Positions 45,595 through 58,829 of a DNA stretch of 64,000 nucleotides are shown here, piece by piece. This stretch comes from Alisma plantago-aquatica (Eukaryota > Streptophyta > Magnoliopsida > Alismatales > Alismataceae). The stretch covers positions 466,855,379 to 466,919,378 of the forward strand of contig OY856413.1 in assembly GCA_963693085.1 (NCBI GenBank). Reading direction: 5' to 3'. A model generated the notes under the pieces. The model searched no databases and was not told where the DNA came from. It saw only the letters and a program-made list of their open reading frames with translations. The first letter of the stretch is position 1, and the number at the start of each line of letters is the position of its first letter. The translations under genes and the position numbers were made by a program.

Positions 45595-45840
45595 GGGTAA
45601 TCTAGGGTTTTTGTTAATCTAGTTTCATTCTTGTTGTTAATTACTTGTAATCATAACATAATCAACCAAAACCAACTTTAAGCCCTCAAACCCTAGACTC
45701 TACTTTAGGAACATAGCTACCATTAACCTAGATCTAGTGCCCCCTCTCTCCCTGATGATTGACCCTAATCTTACCACTTTCCTATATTACAAGATGACCC
45801 TGTGTGCCTGTGGGTACGTGTGATCAGTTGAGCATGTGTG
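45595..45840 (+). repeat. LTR of element D, part 2
   Basis: LTR-like text continues after the insertion, with GATTGACCCTAATCTTACCA, reminiscent of Athila-type LTR 3' regions. The right end is not identified; it could reach 46033. Confidence 0.4.
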
Positions 45841-46033
45841 TTGGACTAGGTCCATATATAAATATTGAGAGATCCATGTGTTTTCCCTTAGGGTTGCATC
45901 TAGTCACCTTTTAGTTGTCTAGTGTGTGTCCTTGAGAAGATCGCACCAACACATCATGGAGAAGCATTGATCTACTATGAGGAAGAACCAAGAACAAGAA
46001 GGAGGGCCTTTAAGATATATTCTCCATGGTTCC
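45841..46033. other. Unassigned sequence with a TATA-like box, left flank of element C
   Basis: CATATATAAATATTGAGAG at about 45850 resembles a promoter TATA box. It could be the promoter part of LTR D. No gene follows. Confidence 0.3.
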
Positions 46034-49000
46034 TGTAACATACCAGATCTTGGACCCTACCTTAGAGCTTTGACCTTCGGGCATAGCCAAACAAGGTTGA
46101 GGATAAATCTAAATGACGTTTTGTATAGCCCCAATGAACTAATGCATGTATAAATCACCCTAATGTATTATAATGTTCCCACATTAGTCTTAGGTCAATA
46201 ATGGACACATAAAATATGTCACATAAATGATTAATATCCAAATTTGTGAAAGATAATCATACCCAATATTTTTGATGGTGATATTAAGTTATGGAACATA
46301 ATTGGATGAGCGATAGTGATAATAATGAAATAATGTGATAATAATGGCCATAAATATTAATCGTGATGTAACCCATTAAAAGAAATCTCAAAAGTAAAAT
46401 TTAATGTGAAATTAGGATTCCTTGGATCCCTATTGCCCTGGGAGTCAAATTTCACATTATTTACATGATAGTAATTAATTTCATTCAATTTGGAAAAGAA
46501 GATATGAGTTTTTATCCAAAATATCAAATAAAATATAAATGACTCCAAAAGAGGAAAATAACTTTAGATTCATAATCTACATGTGAAAATAAGGCTATGT
46601 GTGAATTTTTATGTAATTTGGTTAATCTTTAATATCCATGTGTAGATTAGGAGAGAGAAAGTCCAAAATATTAAATAATGAGCAAAATAATTCCAAAGGA
46701 TAAAACTAATGGCAAATTCATATTCTATATATTATAGTTTGCTTGTGGGTGAAGTTTCACATTAAATGAGTGAATCTAGATGCCTTTAATACATTAGGAA
46801 AGAGAAAACATGGTTTACCTTAAAAGAATTAAATAAAATATCAAAAGTTTCCAAATGAAAAAATTGATGCAAAAATCAGATTCTACATGTCTCATTTAGT
46901 CTAAATGCAAAATTTCATCTCGTTTGAACTTTAAATTCACCCTCACACAGATTTGGAAAGAAATATACATTTAGATGATTGATTTGGTAAAAGCTCCAAA
47001 AAAATACAATCGATTTCATATCAATTTCCTAATCCGTGGTCACGTGCATTAATTTTTCAACTTTCCTATTGTTTCTTAGGCTGATATGTGTCACGCTCAG
47101 CTTTCCATCTTTGTTATATAATAGGCCCAATATGAGCCGTTCATTTTAAATCGTGTGAACCTAACCTTGTCTCCTACCTCCGGTCAGCTTATGTTTTACC
47201 GACTACAGTGTCCATGATATTCTCACTATGATATATCTCCTTACTCCTCACCTTTTACTATGATTTCATTTTTTTTGTAGATTTCTTTCTCGGTTTCAAG
47301 CAATTTGATCTCGATTTTTCTTGGGTTGCACCACCTGCTGTCCTTTTTCATCTCTAGCCTCTTAGTTGGAGTGCACACTTCCCCCATGGATTTCCCTATA
47401 AAACTAGAGCTTTTCCCTCAAGGGTTACCTTTAGAAAAAAATGCTTGATCACCCAGGAAGTTTCCCAGACCCCTAAGACTCCCTCCTTTGGCCCCAATCT
47501 ATGGTTAAGATCTCCACCTACAAAGCTTCATCCTCCCTTACTCGTCGGTGGACCTAAAACTTCTCTAGACCATGGATGCAACCCAAAAATTTTGTTCATG
47601 GCCTGTAGAAGCTTATGCAACCTTCAATTTGGGTTTTCCTAAGGTATATGTTACAAACCCAACTTTCCTCCTCATACATTGTCAGTGGTCCATCCAGGAA
47701 TTGATGTTCTCCTTCAGCCCATTTCCATCGATTTTTTGACCTTCAGCTTCGCGAGGAGGTCGTGATCCTCCCTCTATGCTTCAATCCCTATTTTGTGGTT
47801 CACGGAAGTTTTTCCCCTAGTCTCCCTGGTACCCAGTCATGGCATGGTGTGGGGATGCTTTTCTAGTTGGGAGGTTTTTCTCTTGACTCAAAATCGGGTT
47901 CCCTAGAACCGACAAGTGAAGGTGATGACAACAATCACCCTTGTAGCTGGCACCGATGTCGCTTTTTCGATTTGGATCACTATTAGGTCAAGATCCTAAA
48001 GGTGTGTTGCATCCATGTCACTGATCAAGGAACGAGATTAATCTTCCCTTTGTATTCCCTATATTACTCCTCTCATATCCTTTGTTGATTTGTTTTCTAA
48101 AAGGGGTAAAGTTGTACTTTAATCATTGTTTTGGGAATTCTTTTCTGCATATGTGAATTTTCTTTATTGTTTGTGGGTACGACTGAGTTGTCCACTTTTG
48201 ATTTTACCAACTCAGTGTGTTTGACCGCTAACTGGGTTTTCTTTGCTGGTGAGGATTTTTGGTATTTTCAGATTGGTCAGAATTTGTAAAATCCATAACT
48301 AATTCTCTATATATCCAAAAATTACAAATAAATAGTCATTAGATTCAAAAAAAAAATCCCTATATATAGGTAGTAGTTTCATCACTTAATTCTAATATAT
48401 TAAATATATAATTTTCAAGGATTTTCTTAACTGGTTTAGTTTTTCTAAAATTCATAACTTATAATTTATAAGTGAGAAACATATAATAAAATATGTTTCA
48501 AACTTAGAAAAAGATGATCTAAAATATGGTGTGATTTTGATAACTCAATTCAATAATATTAAAAAGGAAGTTTTTATCATTTTGAATAATTAATGAAAAC
48601 CTAACCCTAATTTACATATATGCATCATAGGTGTTTTGGTGACCTAGGCTTGGATCTAGGACTGACTTTGAACTATTTATATTCTTGATTAAGGTATGTT
48701 TGCATCCCCTATTATTCTTATAGAGAAATTATCCTAATTTCTTCTTTCTCTTGGTCCTATGGACATTAGCTTATACATTATCTTGTTCTTTTAAAAACAT
48801 GCTTCCTGTGAAGCATCTTATTTGTTACTGATCTTGTGATCATATTATCGGCTTTGACATTCTGTTGGAATCTTTATTATGCTTTATTCATGTTGGAATA
48901 CTTTTTGATGACATATGATGTCTTTTTCCCACTTATGAGGTGGATGTATAGGTTGGTCACTTTTGCAGTGACTACTTTTGTATAATCTGACTATACTTTC

Positions 49001-49889
49001 TACTTGCCTCTACATTAAACATGCTATGTGATTTAGTAGCACTAGAATAGTGTAATTGCATTAGTTTTGGGTTATGTGCCCTTTATGATTTTGGGATGGA
49101 GGTTATGTGCCCCATACCTGTGTTCCAAATTTATGAGGTTTGGCCCACTTTATATATATATATATATATTGGAGTTTGGTTATGTACCATTCTCTATCAG
49201 GTTTCAAGTATATGAGACTTGGTCAACTTTGTCTTTATATTGTTCTAGGGCTGTGCTTATCTCACATGCAAATTGGATGACGTTATGGATGATGGGTTAT
49301 GTGCCCTAATCTCATGATATGTGCTTATGTGGTACAAGTTTATTGTTTTATGATGGCAAGTATCTCTTTTGTTATTGCAAATCATTTCTCTTGATACCCA
49401 CTTGGGTTGTCCTTTACTTTTCTATGGGAAGACTTTTATATTTGTTGTCCTTTATTCCATATATTTCTCAAATTTCCTTTTTAGTATGCACATACCAAAC
49501 TTTGTTGACATCTTCTATTTTTCTCTTCTTGCTGGGGTATGCTTCCAACCCAAGGTGAAGGACATGCAGGACATGGCATAAAGATATGGACCTAGCTTAA
49601 GGAGTTAAATCTTGAAGACAAAGTTGTTATGGTTTAGATCACCCTCTACTAGATCCTTATTTTGTATCATGCAAACCGTTGTGGGAGATTATGATTTTTT
49701 TAACCTTATGAAAAATTGAATATAGTCAATATTTTTATTCTGCTATTATACTTTGTTTTGGATACCATTAATAAGATTTGAAAATTTGGCACCCTCTCCA
49801 TCATACCTTTTGGTGTGTTTGGAATGGAGGTTCTATTCTTCATATATTTAGTAGGGAGTGGATCCCTCTGGGTCCCACTCCTTACAACA
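46034..49889 (+). repeat. Element C LTR 1 (3856 bp)
   Basis: From TGTAACATACCAGATCTTGG to CTCCTTACAACA. Colinear with 50678-54478 throughout, including a (TA)n run at about 49151-49170. The primer site after it is decayed (TGGAATATGAGG). Non-coding. Confidence 0.9.
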
Positions 49890-50677
49890 TGGAATATGAG
49901 GCCATGGTAGTCAGAATCTGACTATTTCAATTTTGTCTCCCTAGTTAGAATCTTTGCCTTACATGATCACCCTTTTGGTGGGATGTTTTCATAGTTGCCT
50001 AAGATATTCACGAGATGATATTTAGTGAACCCTAATCTGATGAGGATAGTATATAGATGGATGATGACTTGTATCTCCTAGTGCTATGAGGTTTGACTTG
50101 AGGATGCAATTAGGTTATGAGGTGGTAGCAGAATAAGGAGATCTTGCTATGGAAATATTGTGATTTGGATTTTGCATTTAATTTTGGCCAACTTGTTGGT
50201 TTTACTTCACAGTGTTTCTCATCTTCAAAAATTATTTTCATTATACTACTATATGTACAAATTTTTTTGGATTTCATCGAAGTTTTCCTAAACTAAGTCA
50301 CAATAAAGTGATATGAGAAGTTTTGGTAGTGAATCCCTAAACCTAGTGCTAACCCTAGTTTTGACTTTGGAGTTGTTACTAGGATTGATATAAAGGTGTA
50401 GTTGACCTACCCTATGACATTTGGATGTTTATGAAGGGTTTTTAGGTTAGTGACACTAGGACCTATAACTCAACTCTCGATGGTTCTGACTTATTAGTTG
50501 GATACATGAATACCATAAATCTCTAAAAACTTTCACAACTATAGATATGTGGGTAACCCTATGTGATGATTAGTTTGAGTTGTTAGATTGAACCTTTTTA
50601 AGGGGTGGAGAGTAGTTGATTGTTGATGTTTGGATCAATATATTTCGAGGATGAAATCCTTCAAAGGGGTGGAGTGT
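49890..50677 (+). mobile_element. Element C internal region, deleted to 788 bp
   Basis: Begins with a decayed primer site and the same CCATGGTAGTCARAATCTGA text that follows LTR 2, and ends with the polypurine tract CAAAGGGGTGGAGTG just before LTR 2. No gag or pol motif is left. Confidence 0.8.
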
Positions 50678-53600
50678 TGTAACATATCAGATCTTAGATC
50701 CTACCCTAGAGCTTTGACCTTTAGCCATAGCCAAACAAGGTTGATGATAAATCTAAATGATGTTTTGTATAACCCTAATGAGATAATGCTTGTATAAATT
50801 ACCCTAATGTATACTAATGTTCCCACATTACTCTTAGGCCAATAATGGACACAAATCATGTCACATAAATGATTAATATTCAAATTTGTGCAAGATAATC
50901 ATACCCAATCTTTTTGATGGTGATATTAAGTTATGGAACATAATTGGATGAGCGATAGTGATAATAATAAAATAACATGATAATAATGGCCACAAATATT
51001 AATTGTGAAGAAATCTCAAAAGAAATATCAAAAGTGAAATTTAATGTGAAATTATGATTCCTTGGGTCCCTATTGCCCTCGGAGTCAAGTTTCACATTAT
51101 TTACATGATAATAATTAATTTAATCAGTTTTTCTCCAAAATATCAAATAAAATATAAATGACTCCAAAAGAGGAAAATAACTTTAGATTCATAATCTACC
51201 CGTTAAAATAAGTCTATGTGTGAATTTTTATGTAATTTGGTTAATCTTTAATATCCATGTGTAGATTAGGAGAGAGAAAGTTCAAAATATTAAATAATGA
51301 GCAAAATAATTTTAAAGAATAAAACTAATGGTAAATTAGTATAGTTTGCTTGTGGGTGAAGTTTCACATTAAATGAGTGAATCTAGATGCCTTTAATACA
51401 TTAGGAAAGAGAAATATGGTTTACCTTAAAAGAATTACATAAAATATCAAAAGTTTCCAAATGAGAAAATTGATGCAAAAATTAGATTCTACATGTCTCA
51501 TTTAGTCTAAATGCAAAATTTCATCTCGTTTGAACTTTAAATGCACCCTCACACAGATTTGGAAAGAAATATACATTTAGAGGACTAATTTGGTAAAAGT
51601 TAAAAAAAATGCAATTGATTTCATATAGATTTCCTAATCTTTGGTCATGTACATTAATTTTTCAACTTTCCTATTATTTCTTGGGTTGATATGTGTCGCA
51701 CCCAACTTTCCATTTTTGTTATATAGTAAGCCCAATCTGAGCCGTTCGTTTTGAATCGTGTGAACCCGACCTTATCTCCTACCTCCAGTCGGCTTCTGCT
51801 TTCTCGGCTATAGTGTCTGTGATCTTCTCACTATGATATCTCTCCTTACTCCTCACCTTTTACTATGATTTCATTTTTTGTATATTTTGAGCAATTTGAT
51901 CTTGATTTTTCTAAGGTTGCGCCACTTGCTGTACTTTTTCATCTCTAGCCTCTTAGCTGGCGTGCAGGCTTACCCCACGAATTCCCCTATAAAACTAGAG
52001 CTTTTCCCTCAAGGGTTACCTTTGGAAAACAATGCTCGATCACCCAACAAGTTGTCCAGACCCCCAAAACTCCCTCCTTTGTCCCCCATCTATGGTTAAG
52101 ATCTCCACCTATAGTGTTTCATCCTTGCTTACTCGTCAGCATACCTGAGACTGCTCTAGACTATGGATGCAACCCAAAAATTTCGTTCATGACCTATAGA
52201 AGCTTATGCAGCCTTCAATTTGGGTTTTCCTAAGTTATATGTTATAAACCCAACTTTCCTCCTCATATAGTGTCAGTGGTCCATCCGAGAATTGATGTTC
52301 TCCTTCAACCTGTTTCCATTGGTTTTTTGACCTTCAACTTCTCGAAGAGGTCGTGATCCTCCCTCTATCCTTTGTTCCCTATTTTGTGGTTCACGAAAGT
52401 TTTTCCCCTAGTCTCCCTGGTACTCAACCATGGCATGGCATGAGGATGTGTTTCTGGTTGGGAGGTTTTTCTCTAGACCCAGAATCGGGTTCCCTAGAAG
52501 CGACTGGTGAAGGTGATGACAACAATCACCCTTGTAGCTGGCGCTGGTGTCGCTTTGCCGATTTGGATCTTTGCCAGGTTGATCTCCCAACGGTGCATCA
52601 CAGCCATGGCACTGAGCAAGGGATGGGCAGAATCTTCCCTTTGTATTCCCTATATTACCCCTCTCGTATCATTTGCCGATTTATTTTTCAAAAGGGGAAA
52701 AGTCATACTTTCATCATTGTTTTGGGATTTCTTTTCTGCATATGCAACTTTTCCGTATTGTCTATGGGTCCGACTGAGTTGTCCACTTCTAATTGGATCA
52801 ACTCAGTGTGTTTGATCGCTGACGGGTTTTCTTTGTTGATGAGGATTTTTGTTTCCGATTGGTTAGAATTTGTAAAATCCATAATTAATTCTCTTTATAT
52901 CCAAAAATTACAAATAAATAGTTGTTGGATTAATAAAAAGATTCTATATCAATAGTACTAGTTTTAATATTACAAAATAATAAATATATGATTTTCAAGG
53001 ATTTTCTTAGTTGGTTTAGTTTTTCTAAAATTCATAAGTAATAATTTATGTCAGAAAAATATAATGAAATATGTTTTGAACTCAGAAAAAGATAATATAA
53101 AATATGATGTTATTTTGATAACTTAATTCACTAATAATAAAAAGGTGATTTTTAGGGTTTTGAATAATTGATGAAAGCCTAACCCTAATTCTACATATAT
53201 GCATCATAGGTGTTTTGGAGAGCTAGGCTTGGATCTAGGACTGACTTTGGACTATTTATATGCTTGAGTAAGGTATGTTTGCATCCCGATTATTATTATT
53301 GAGCAATTATCCTACTTTCTTCTTTCTCTTAGTCCTATGGACATTAGCTTACACATTATCTTGTACTTTTAAAAAACATGCTTTGTGTGAAGTATCTTAT
53401 TTGTTACTGATCTTGTGATCATATTATCTGCTTTGACATTCTCTTGGAATATGTATTATGTTTTGTTCATGTTGGAATACTATTTGAGGACATGTGATGT
53501 CTTTTGCCCACTTATGAGGTGGATGTATAGGTTGGTGACTTTTGTTGTGACTACTTTTGTATAATCTGGCGATACTTTCTACTTGCCTCTACATTAAACA

Positions 53601-54478
53601 TGCTATGTGATTCAGTAGCACTAGAGTAGTGTAATTGCATTGGTTTTGGGTTATGTGCCCTTTATGATTTTGGGATGGAGGTTATATGCCCCATACTCGG
53701 GTTTCAAATTTATGAGGTTTGGCCCACTTTATATATATATATATATATTTGGGACTTTGGTTATGTTCCACTCTCTATCAGGTTTCAAGTTTATGAGACT
53801 TGGCCGACTTTGTCTATATATTGGTCTAGGGTTATGCTTATCTCACATGCATGCATGATGACGTTATGGTTGATGGGTTATGTACCCTAATCTCATGATA
53901 TGTGCTTATGTGGCACACATTTATTGTTTTATGATGGCAAGTATCTCTTTTGTTATTGCAAATCATTTCTCTTGATACCCACTTGGGTTGTCCTTTTCTT
54001 TTCTATGGGAAGCCTTTTATATTTCTTGTCCTTTATTCCATATATTTATCAAATTTCCTTTTTAGTATGCACATACCAGCCTTTGCTGATGTCTTCTATT
54101 TTTCTCTTTTTTCTATGGTATGCTTCCAACCCTAGGTGAAGGACGTGGAAGACATGGCATAAAGATATGGACCTAGCTTAAGGAGTTAAAGCTTGGAGAC
54201 AAAGTTGTTATGGTTTAGATCACCCTCTACTAGATCCTTATGTTGTATCATGCAAACCCTTTGTGGGAGATTATTATGTTTTTTTAACCTTATGAGAAAT
54301 TGAATATACTCAATATTTTTATCCCACTGCTATGCTCTGGTTGTTTTGAATACCATTAATAAGATTTGAGAATTTGGAACCCACTCCATCATACCTTTTG
54401 GTGTGTTTGGACTGGAGGTTCTATTCTTCAAATTTTTAGTAGGGAGTGGATCCCCTCTAGGTCCCACTCCTTACAACA
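50678..54478 (+). repeat. Element C LTR 2 (3801 bp)
   Basis: From TGTAACATATCAGATC to CTCCTTACAACA. A 200-codon plus-strand frame at 52353-52955 is not preserved in LTR 1 (stops there), so it is not a gene. Confidence 0.9.
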
Positions 54479-54544
54479 TGGTATCAGAGCCCATGGTAGT
54501 CAAAATCTGACTTTCTCAGGGGTAATGGGTTCATGATGTCGCCT
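54479..54544 (+). other. Primer-binding site and start of a second element C internal region
   Basis: TGGTATCAGAGCCCATGG, complementary to initiator Met tRNA, directly follows LTR 2. So LTR 2 is also a 5' LTR, giving the order LTR-internal-LTR-internal. Confidence 0.85.
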
Positions 54545-57500
54545 TGGTTGGGGATGAACATATATAACTTTCTTGTATGTTCCTTTATACTATTTTTATT
54601 CCATATCTATATTATCCTATAACTCACTCTCATTTGTATGTATGTATGATATAACCTAAAGGTATAGAAAGAAAAGGGATATAGGGATGGTATTAAAGAA
54701 AGATCAAGTGGCCATGTAGATACATGGTTTCTCTCTCTACCAACCTACTATCTAGATACTCCCCTGACCCTAGGTGATTTCTAGGTGAATGTTCACTCCC
54801 ACTTAACAAAGAGCATGTTTAAGGTTGGATAGAGTGTGATAGGGGATGAAACACTCCTTCATACACCCTATGACACCCATTTTTATCCCAGGAACCTACT
54901 TGGAAACCTATACTTACATGTGGATCTAGGTTGATTTATGTTCTCACTTAACAATTGGGTCTTGTAAGGTTGTGTGACATACTAGAAATACTCCTGAAAA
55001 TACATTTAGTCCAATTCATGTGACATAAGTCCATTTATGAGTTGGTCCCTCAAATCAAGCCTCATCCTATTATTTTTTTATTTATCATATATTTTAGTGT
55101 CTTTAGCCCAATATACAAGTTGTCAAACCTAACTAAATTACTTATATTCGTTTCAATATTCTTTACAATTTTGTCTCTCAATTTAATTATTATATTTCTC
55201 ATTTTGAATCCATGCGGTAAACTTTGATATAATTTTTCTCCTTTTAAGTTATCTTCTATTGTAGCAGTCTGATCTTACATCAAACACTCTTAATTTCACA
55301 TTTTGTGGCTTTGGAATCAATATAAAGCATTTTCTAGAAATGAAGAAATGTTGTGAAGAAAACAAATACACTAAGGTAGTTTGTTTGCACAAGTTGGCAT
55401 ATCTGTAGAAGTTAGTATAAGGAGTGTTTGAGACAAAAAAAATTAAAAAAATGATTTTTTAAGACAATATATATATAAAATAAACAAATCTCATAAAAGC
55501 AAGGTCTGAAATAGTTAATATTAGATCTATTAAGCAAAATTCAACTAGAATATGCATCATCTTCAAGGACATCGATGCCAATGATTGTAGGAAGCATGAG
55601 AGGTGTATCTTACTATCCCTACAAGATATAAGATATCAAAATATATCCTTTCTCTCTACCTAAAAATCCTCTTCATCCATGAAAAAACCCAACACACTCC
55701 TAAACCATATATGGGTGCTACAATGGTTGTTCTTCGCCCTATTAAAATGACACAACAAAAAGCATGTTATATATAATAACAAGGACTCACACCTCTATTA
55801 AACTTCTATTTACCCCCATCATCACTCCTCATTCATGACACCTCTATGAGAAATAGATCCCCTCCTTATCATGTTAAATTAACCGTACAACCATAGACAC
55901 ATGTCAAGGCATATGAAATATTATGACATCTAGAATGCCAATGTTGAATCAAACTGATGTAAATAGAAATTCTGAAATGCATCCATCAATTCCCCCATCT
56001 TCTATACATCACCCTAGTACACTACCATAGATACAACTAGTCGAATTTGATTTTCCCTTGCATCTATGAATCAACAACATGAACTATATAGACTTATAGT
56101 GATTTAGACACCTTCCCATGGTGGTCTACTAGAGAAAATTTGCAACATCCCCCCCAACTCCATGAATCTCTGCTAGAGTCCTAAAATAGAAAAGCAACAT
56201 CCGTATTTTCAAAAATCTTGCCGAAAATCCAGAGGTAGTCAATTGGAATTCATATATTATTCCACCCGATCAACCACACCATTTCTACTACCACCAATGT
56301 CATGATACTCTAGGTTGTGTTGCCACCTCAATTACCTTCACCAGATCCTCAAGAAACCCAACATCACCTCAACCTTGCTTCCTATACTCCATCATTAATA
56401 ACTTTGACTCTAGATAGGATCCTAGAGGTTAGATAAGTGTAGAGTACCTCATCTGAATGTGGAAATAACCACTTCAACCAAATGTAATCCATGATTGTAG
56501 TGTATGTGCATAGCTTTGCCCGACATCCTGTTACAACTTGTAGAACTCCTCAATCCATTGAACCACGAGGGCTCATCTTCCATTTAGTCCTTAAAATCAA
56601 AATGGTAAAAAACTCATTCTATTATGCAATGCACATGGTCACATATGGGCATAGCCAGACTGATACATGTTGTAGATCACAAGGGTGACTTTTGTTCCTA
56701 ATCCATAGGTGTTTGTCATACAAAGTGATGCATATTTTTGACCCCCCTATTTTTGGTTCTCATTCCAAGATCAAGATCAAATCTTCTCTCTAGATAGTGG
56801 TGTAATTCACACCATTTATTCAAAATTTCCCATAGTTTATGCCTATTTAACCCACTCATTTCACCCATTTTCTACAAGTCAAGGCTCTATGTATAGAAAG
56901 TATCTTTCTCTAGACTTAAATGAAATTTATTCTTAAATTGATCTTTCGACAAACATTTTTAATGGAATTTACAAACGAGTAGTCTTAAATATAATATACA
57001 ATTTCACTCCCATGAGAAACTCAAATGTCTCTATTTTTGGCATTATCTTGATGGAAAATCCATTTAAATCCTTATTTTTGACAAAAAGGAATGGCTTGTC
57101 CCCAAAGTTTTATCTCTTCTCCTATTTCTTTTCTAGATTGAGCATTATTTATCATACAACTAAATCCCATGATCGATTCAACTTTATATCCAAATTATCT
57201 TTAGAATCTTTTAGAAAATCTAAAAACTTAGACACATAAATGCTTTTGTTTCCTACTTAGGGCCACCTGATGGAATCCATCTTTATTACAAGGTTCCACA
57301 TAGCAAAATTAGGAGTTATACTAGTGGGTTTCCCCATAGAACATATCATTATGTGAGGCTTTCTCTCAATGACATGTATATTGGGACTTATGGAAACTTC
57401 ATTCTAAATGAAGAAACCCCAAACCATAGTCCATAACTATGCATAAGCCCTATCACCAATCAAATTTCCTTCCTATCAACTCTCTTAAACATAGAGAGTA

Positions 57501-58829
57501 AACTACCTCTTTTTTTTAGCTACCTAGTTACTAGGAGATTCTTATTCTAGCACAAGTTCACTCTCATACGCTAAAAGGTTGTTGATGTGGTATTGAGACA
57601 ACTTGGCTGCTTGTTTTCAACTACTATGTAGAACTATTGTTTAATTAAACTTCTTTTTCATTTTTACTATGTGTTCAATAACTACTTATATAACAAGAAC
57701 TACCATGATCAATTAAAAGGGAAATCGGTCTGCATATAGTTTCTCCTCAAATCACAACTACACATATAGATCAACTTCCATGTAATATAGTTGTGATCCA
57801 CATCTCTTTCTTGAAATATTCAAATGAAGTATATCCATAATTCATTTCATCTCCATTGTCCCTCTCTACATTTTCTGACATTTCATCCAAATTTCCCATG
57901 ATGGATCTTCACCGTGGGAGATCTTGAGGCAACTGGGATTTCATAACTAAAAAAACTAGAGTCTCTACAAATAATGAAGAAAAGTTGAGGTCATATTAAG
58001 CCCCAAAGACTCACACACCCAAAATCGCTTTTACTTTATTTTCATAAAACAAACTAAACCATCAATTTTACAAACTCCAGAATACAAATAACAATACCAT
58101 TTTTTTAGGAAGTGGGGAACCTAATACCTTCCAAAGTCATAGTAGAATCACCAATCTCAATCTTTTGGCATATTTTCAGTGATTTATCCACCCTGGGGTG
58201 AGGTCATTTTTGGATTTGTGCACTTCCACTAATTTAAATGCCAATCCATAGTTCTCCCTTTTTCTCATCAAGTAAATCACAATACAAGTACACAAATGTC
58301 CTTTATGTCAATTAATTAAGGCCTATGATGTTGGTTTTAAGGCGATGCCTAGTTGGGTGACGTTGCAGAATGCAAGCTACAATGTCAGTCTACCAAGGAA
58401 GAAAAAACAGATGTAGTCACATAACAACGGATCAAGAAACTAGCATCTAGGATAATATTCACCCACATAAAAACTTGCTTGTAAGCTAGTGTTGTCTGAA
58501 TAGATTGTCTATAAAGTCAGTTACATAACAATAACCATGTGGCAAAAAAGTTATACCATCAATTTTTAGACCAATTGATGTTGTCTGAAGGTAAAGTTTA
58601 GATTGTTGAAAATGTTCAAATTCATTAGTTTTGTAGGAAATTGATATCACATTATTTCAACATTGCTTTCCATTCATGAAAATGACATAGTAGGTTATCT
58701 TATCAGTTTAAAGGTTTACTGACAAGATTGTTGAATAATATTAGGTTTATTTGTATTAAAATCTACTTCACAACATTTCAATGTCAGTTTTGCTTCAATA
58801 ATCAACGTTGAAATATGTATTTTTTTAAA
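54545..58829. other. AT-rich DNA without recognised genes
   Basis: May contain decayed element C internal sequence at its left edge. Open frames are short and have no family features. No rRNA, tRNA or repeat terminus seen. Confidence 0.5.

Noticed and set aside
52353..52955. 200-codon open frame, among the longest on the plus strand
   Set aside because: It lies in LTR 2 of element C, and the matching part of LTR 1 has in-frame stops, so there is no sign of selection on a protein.
56491..57239. Short plus-strand frames in the AT-rich stretch
   Set aside because: 65-75 codons, no motif, no codon bias distinguishable from the surrounding AT-rich DNA.
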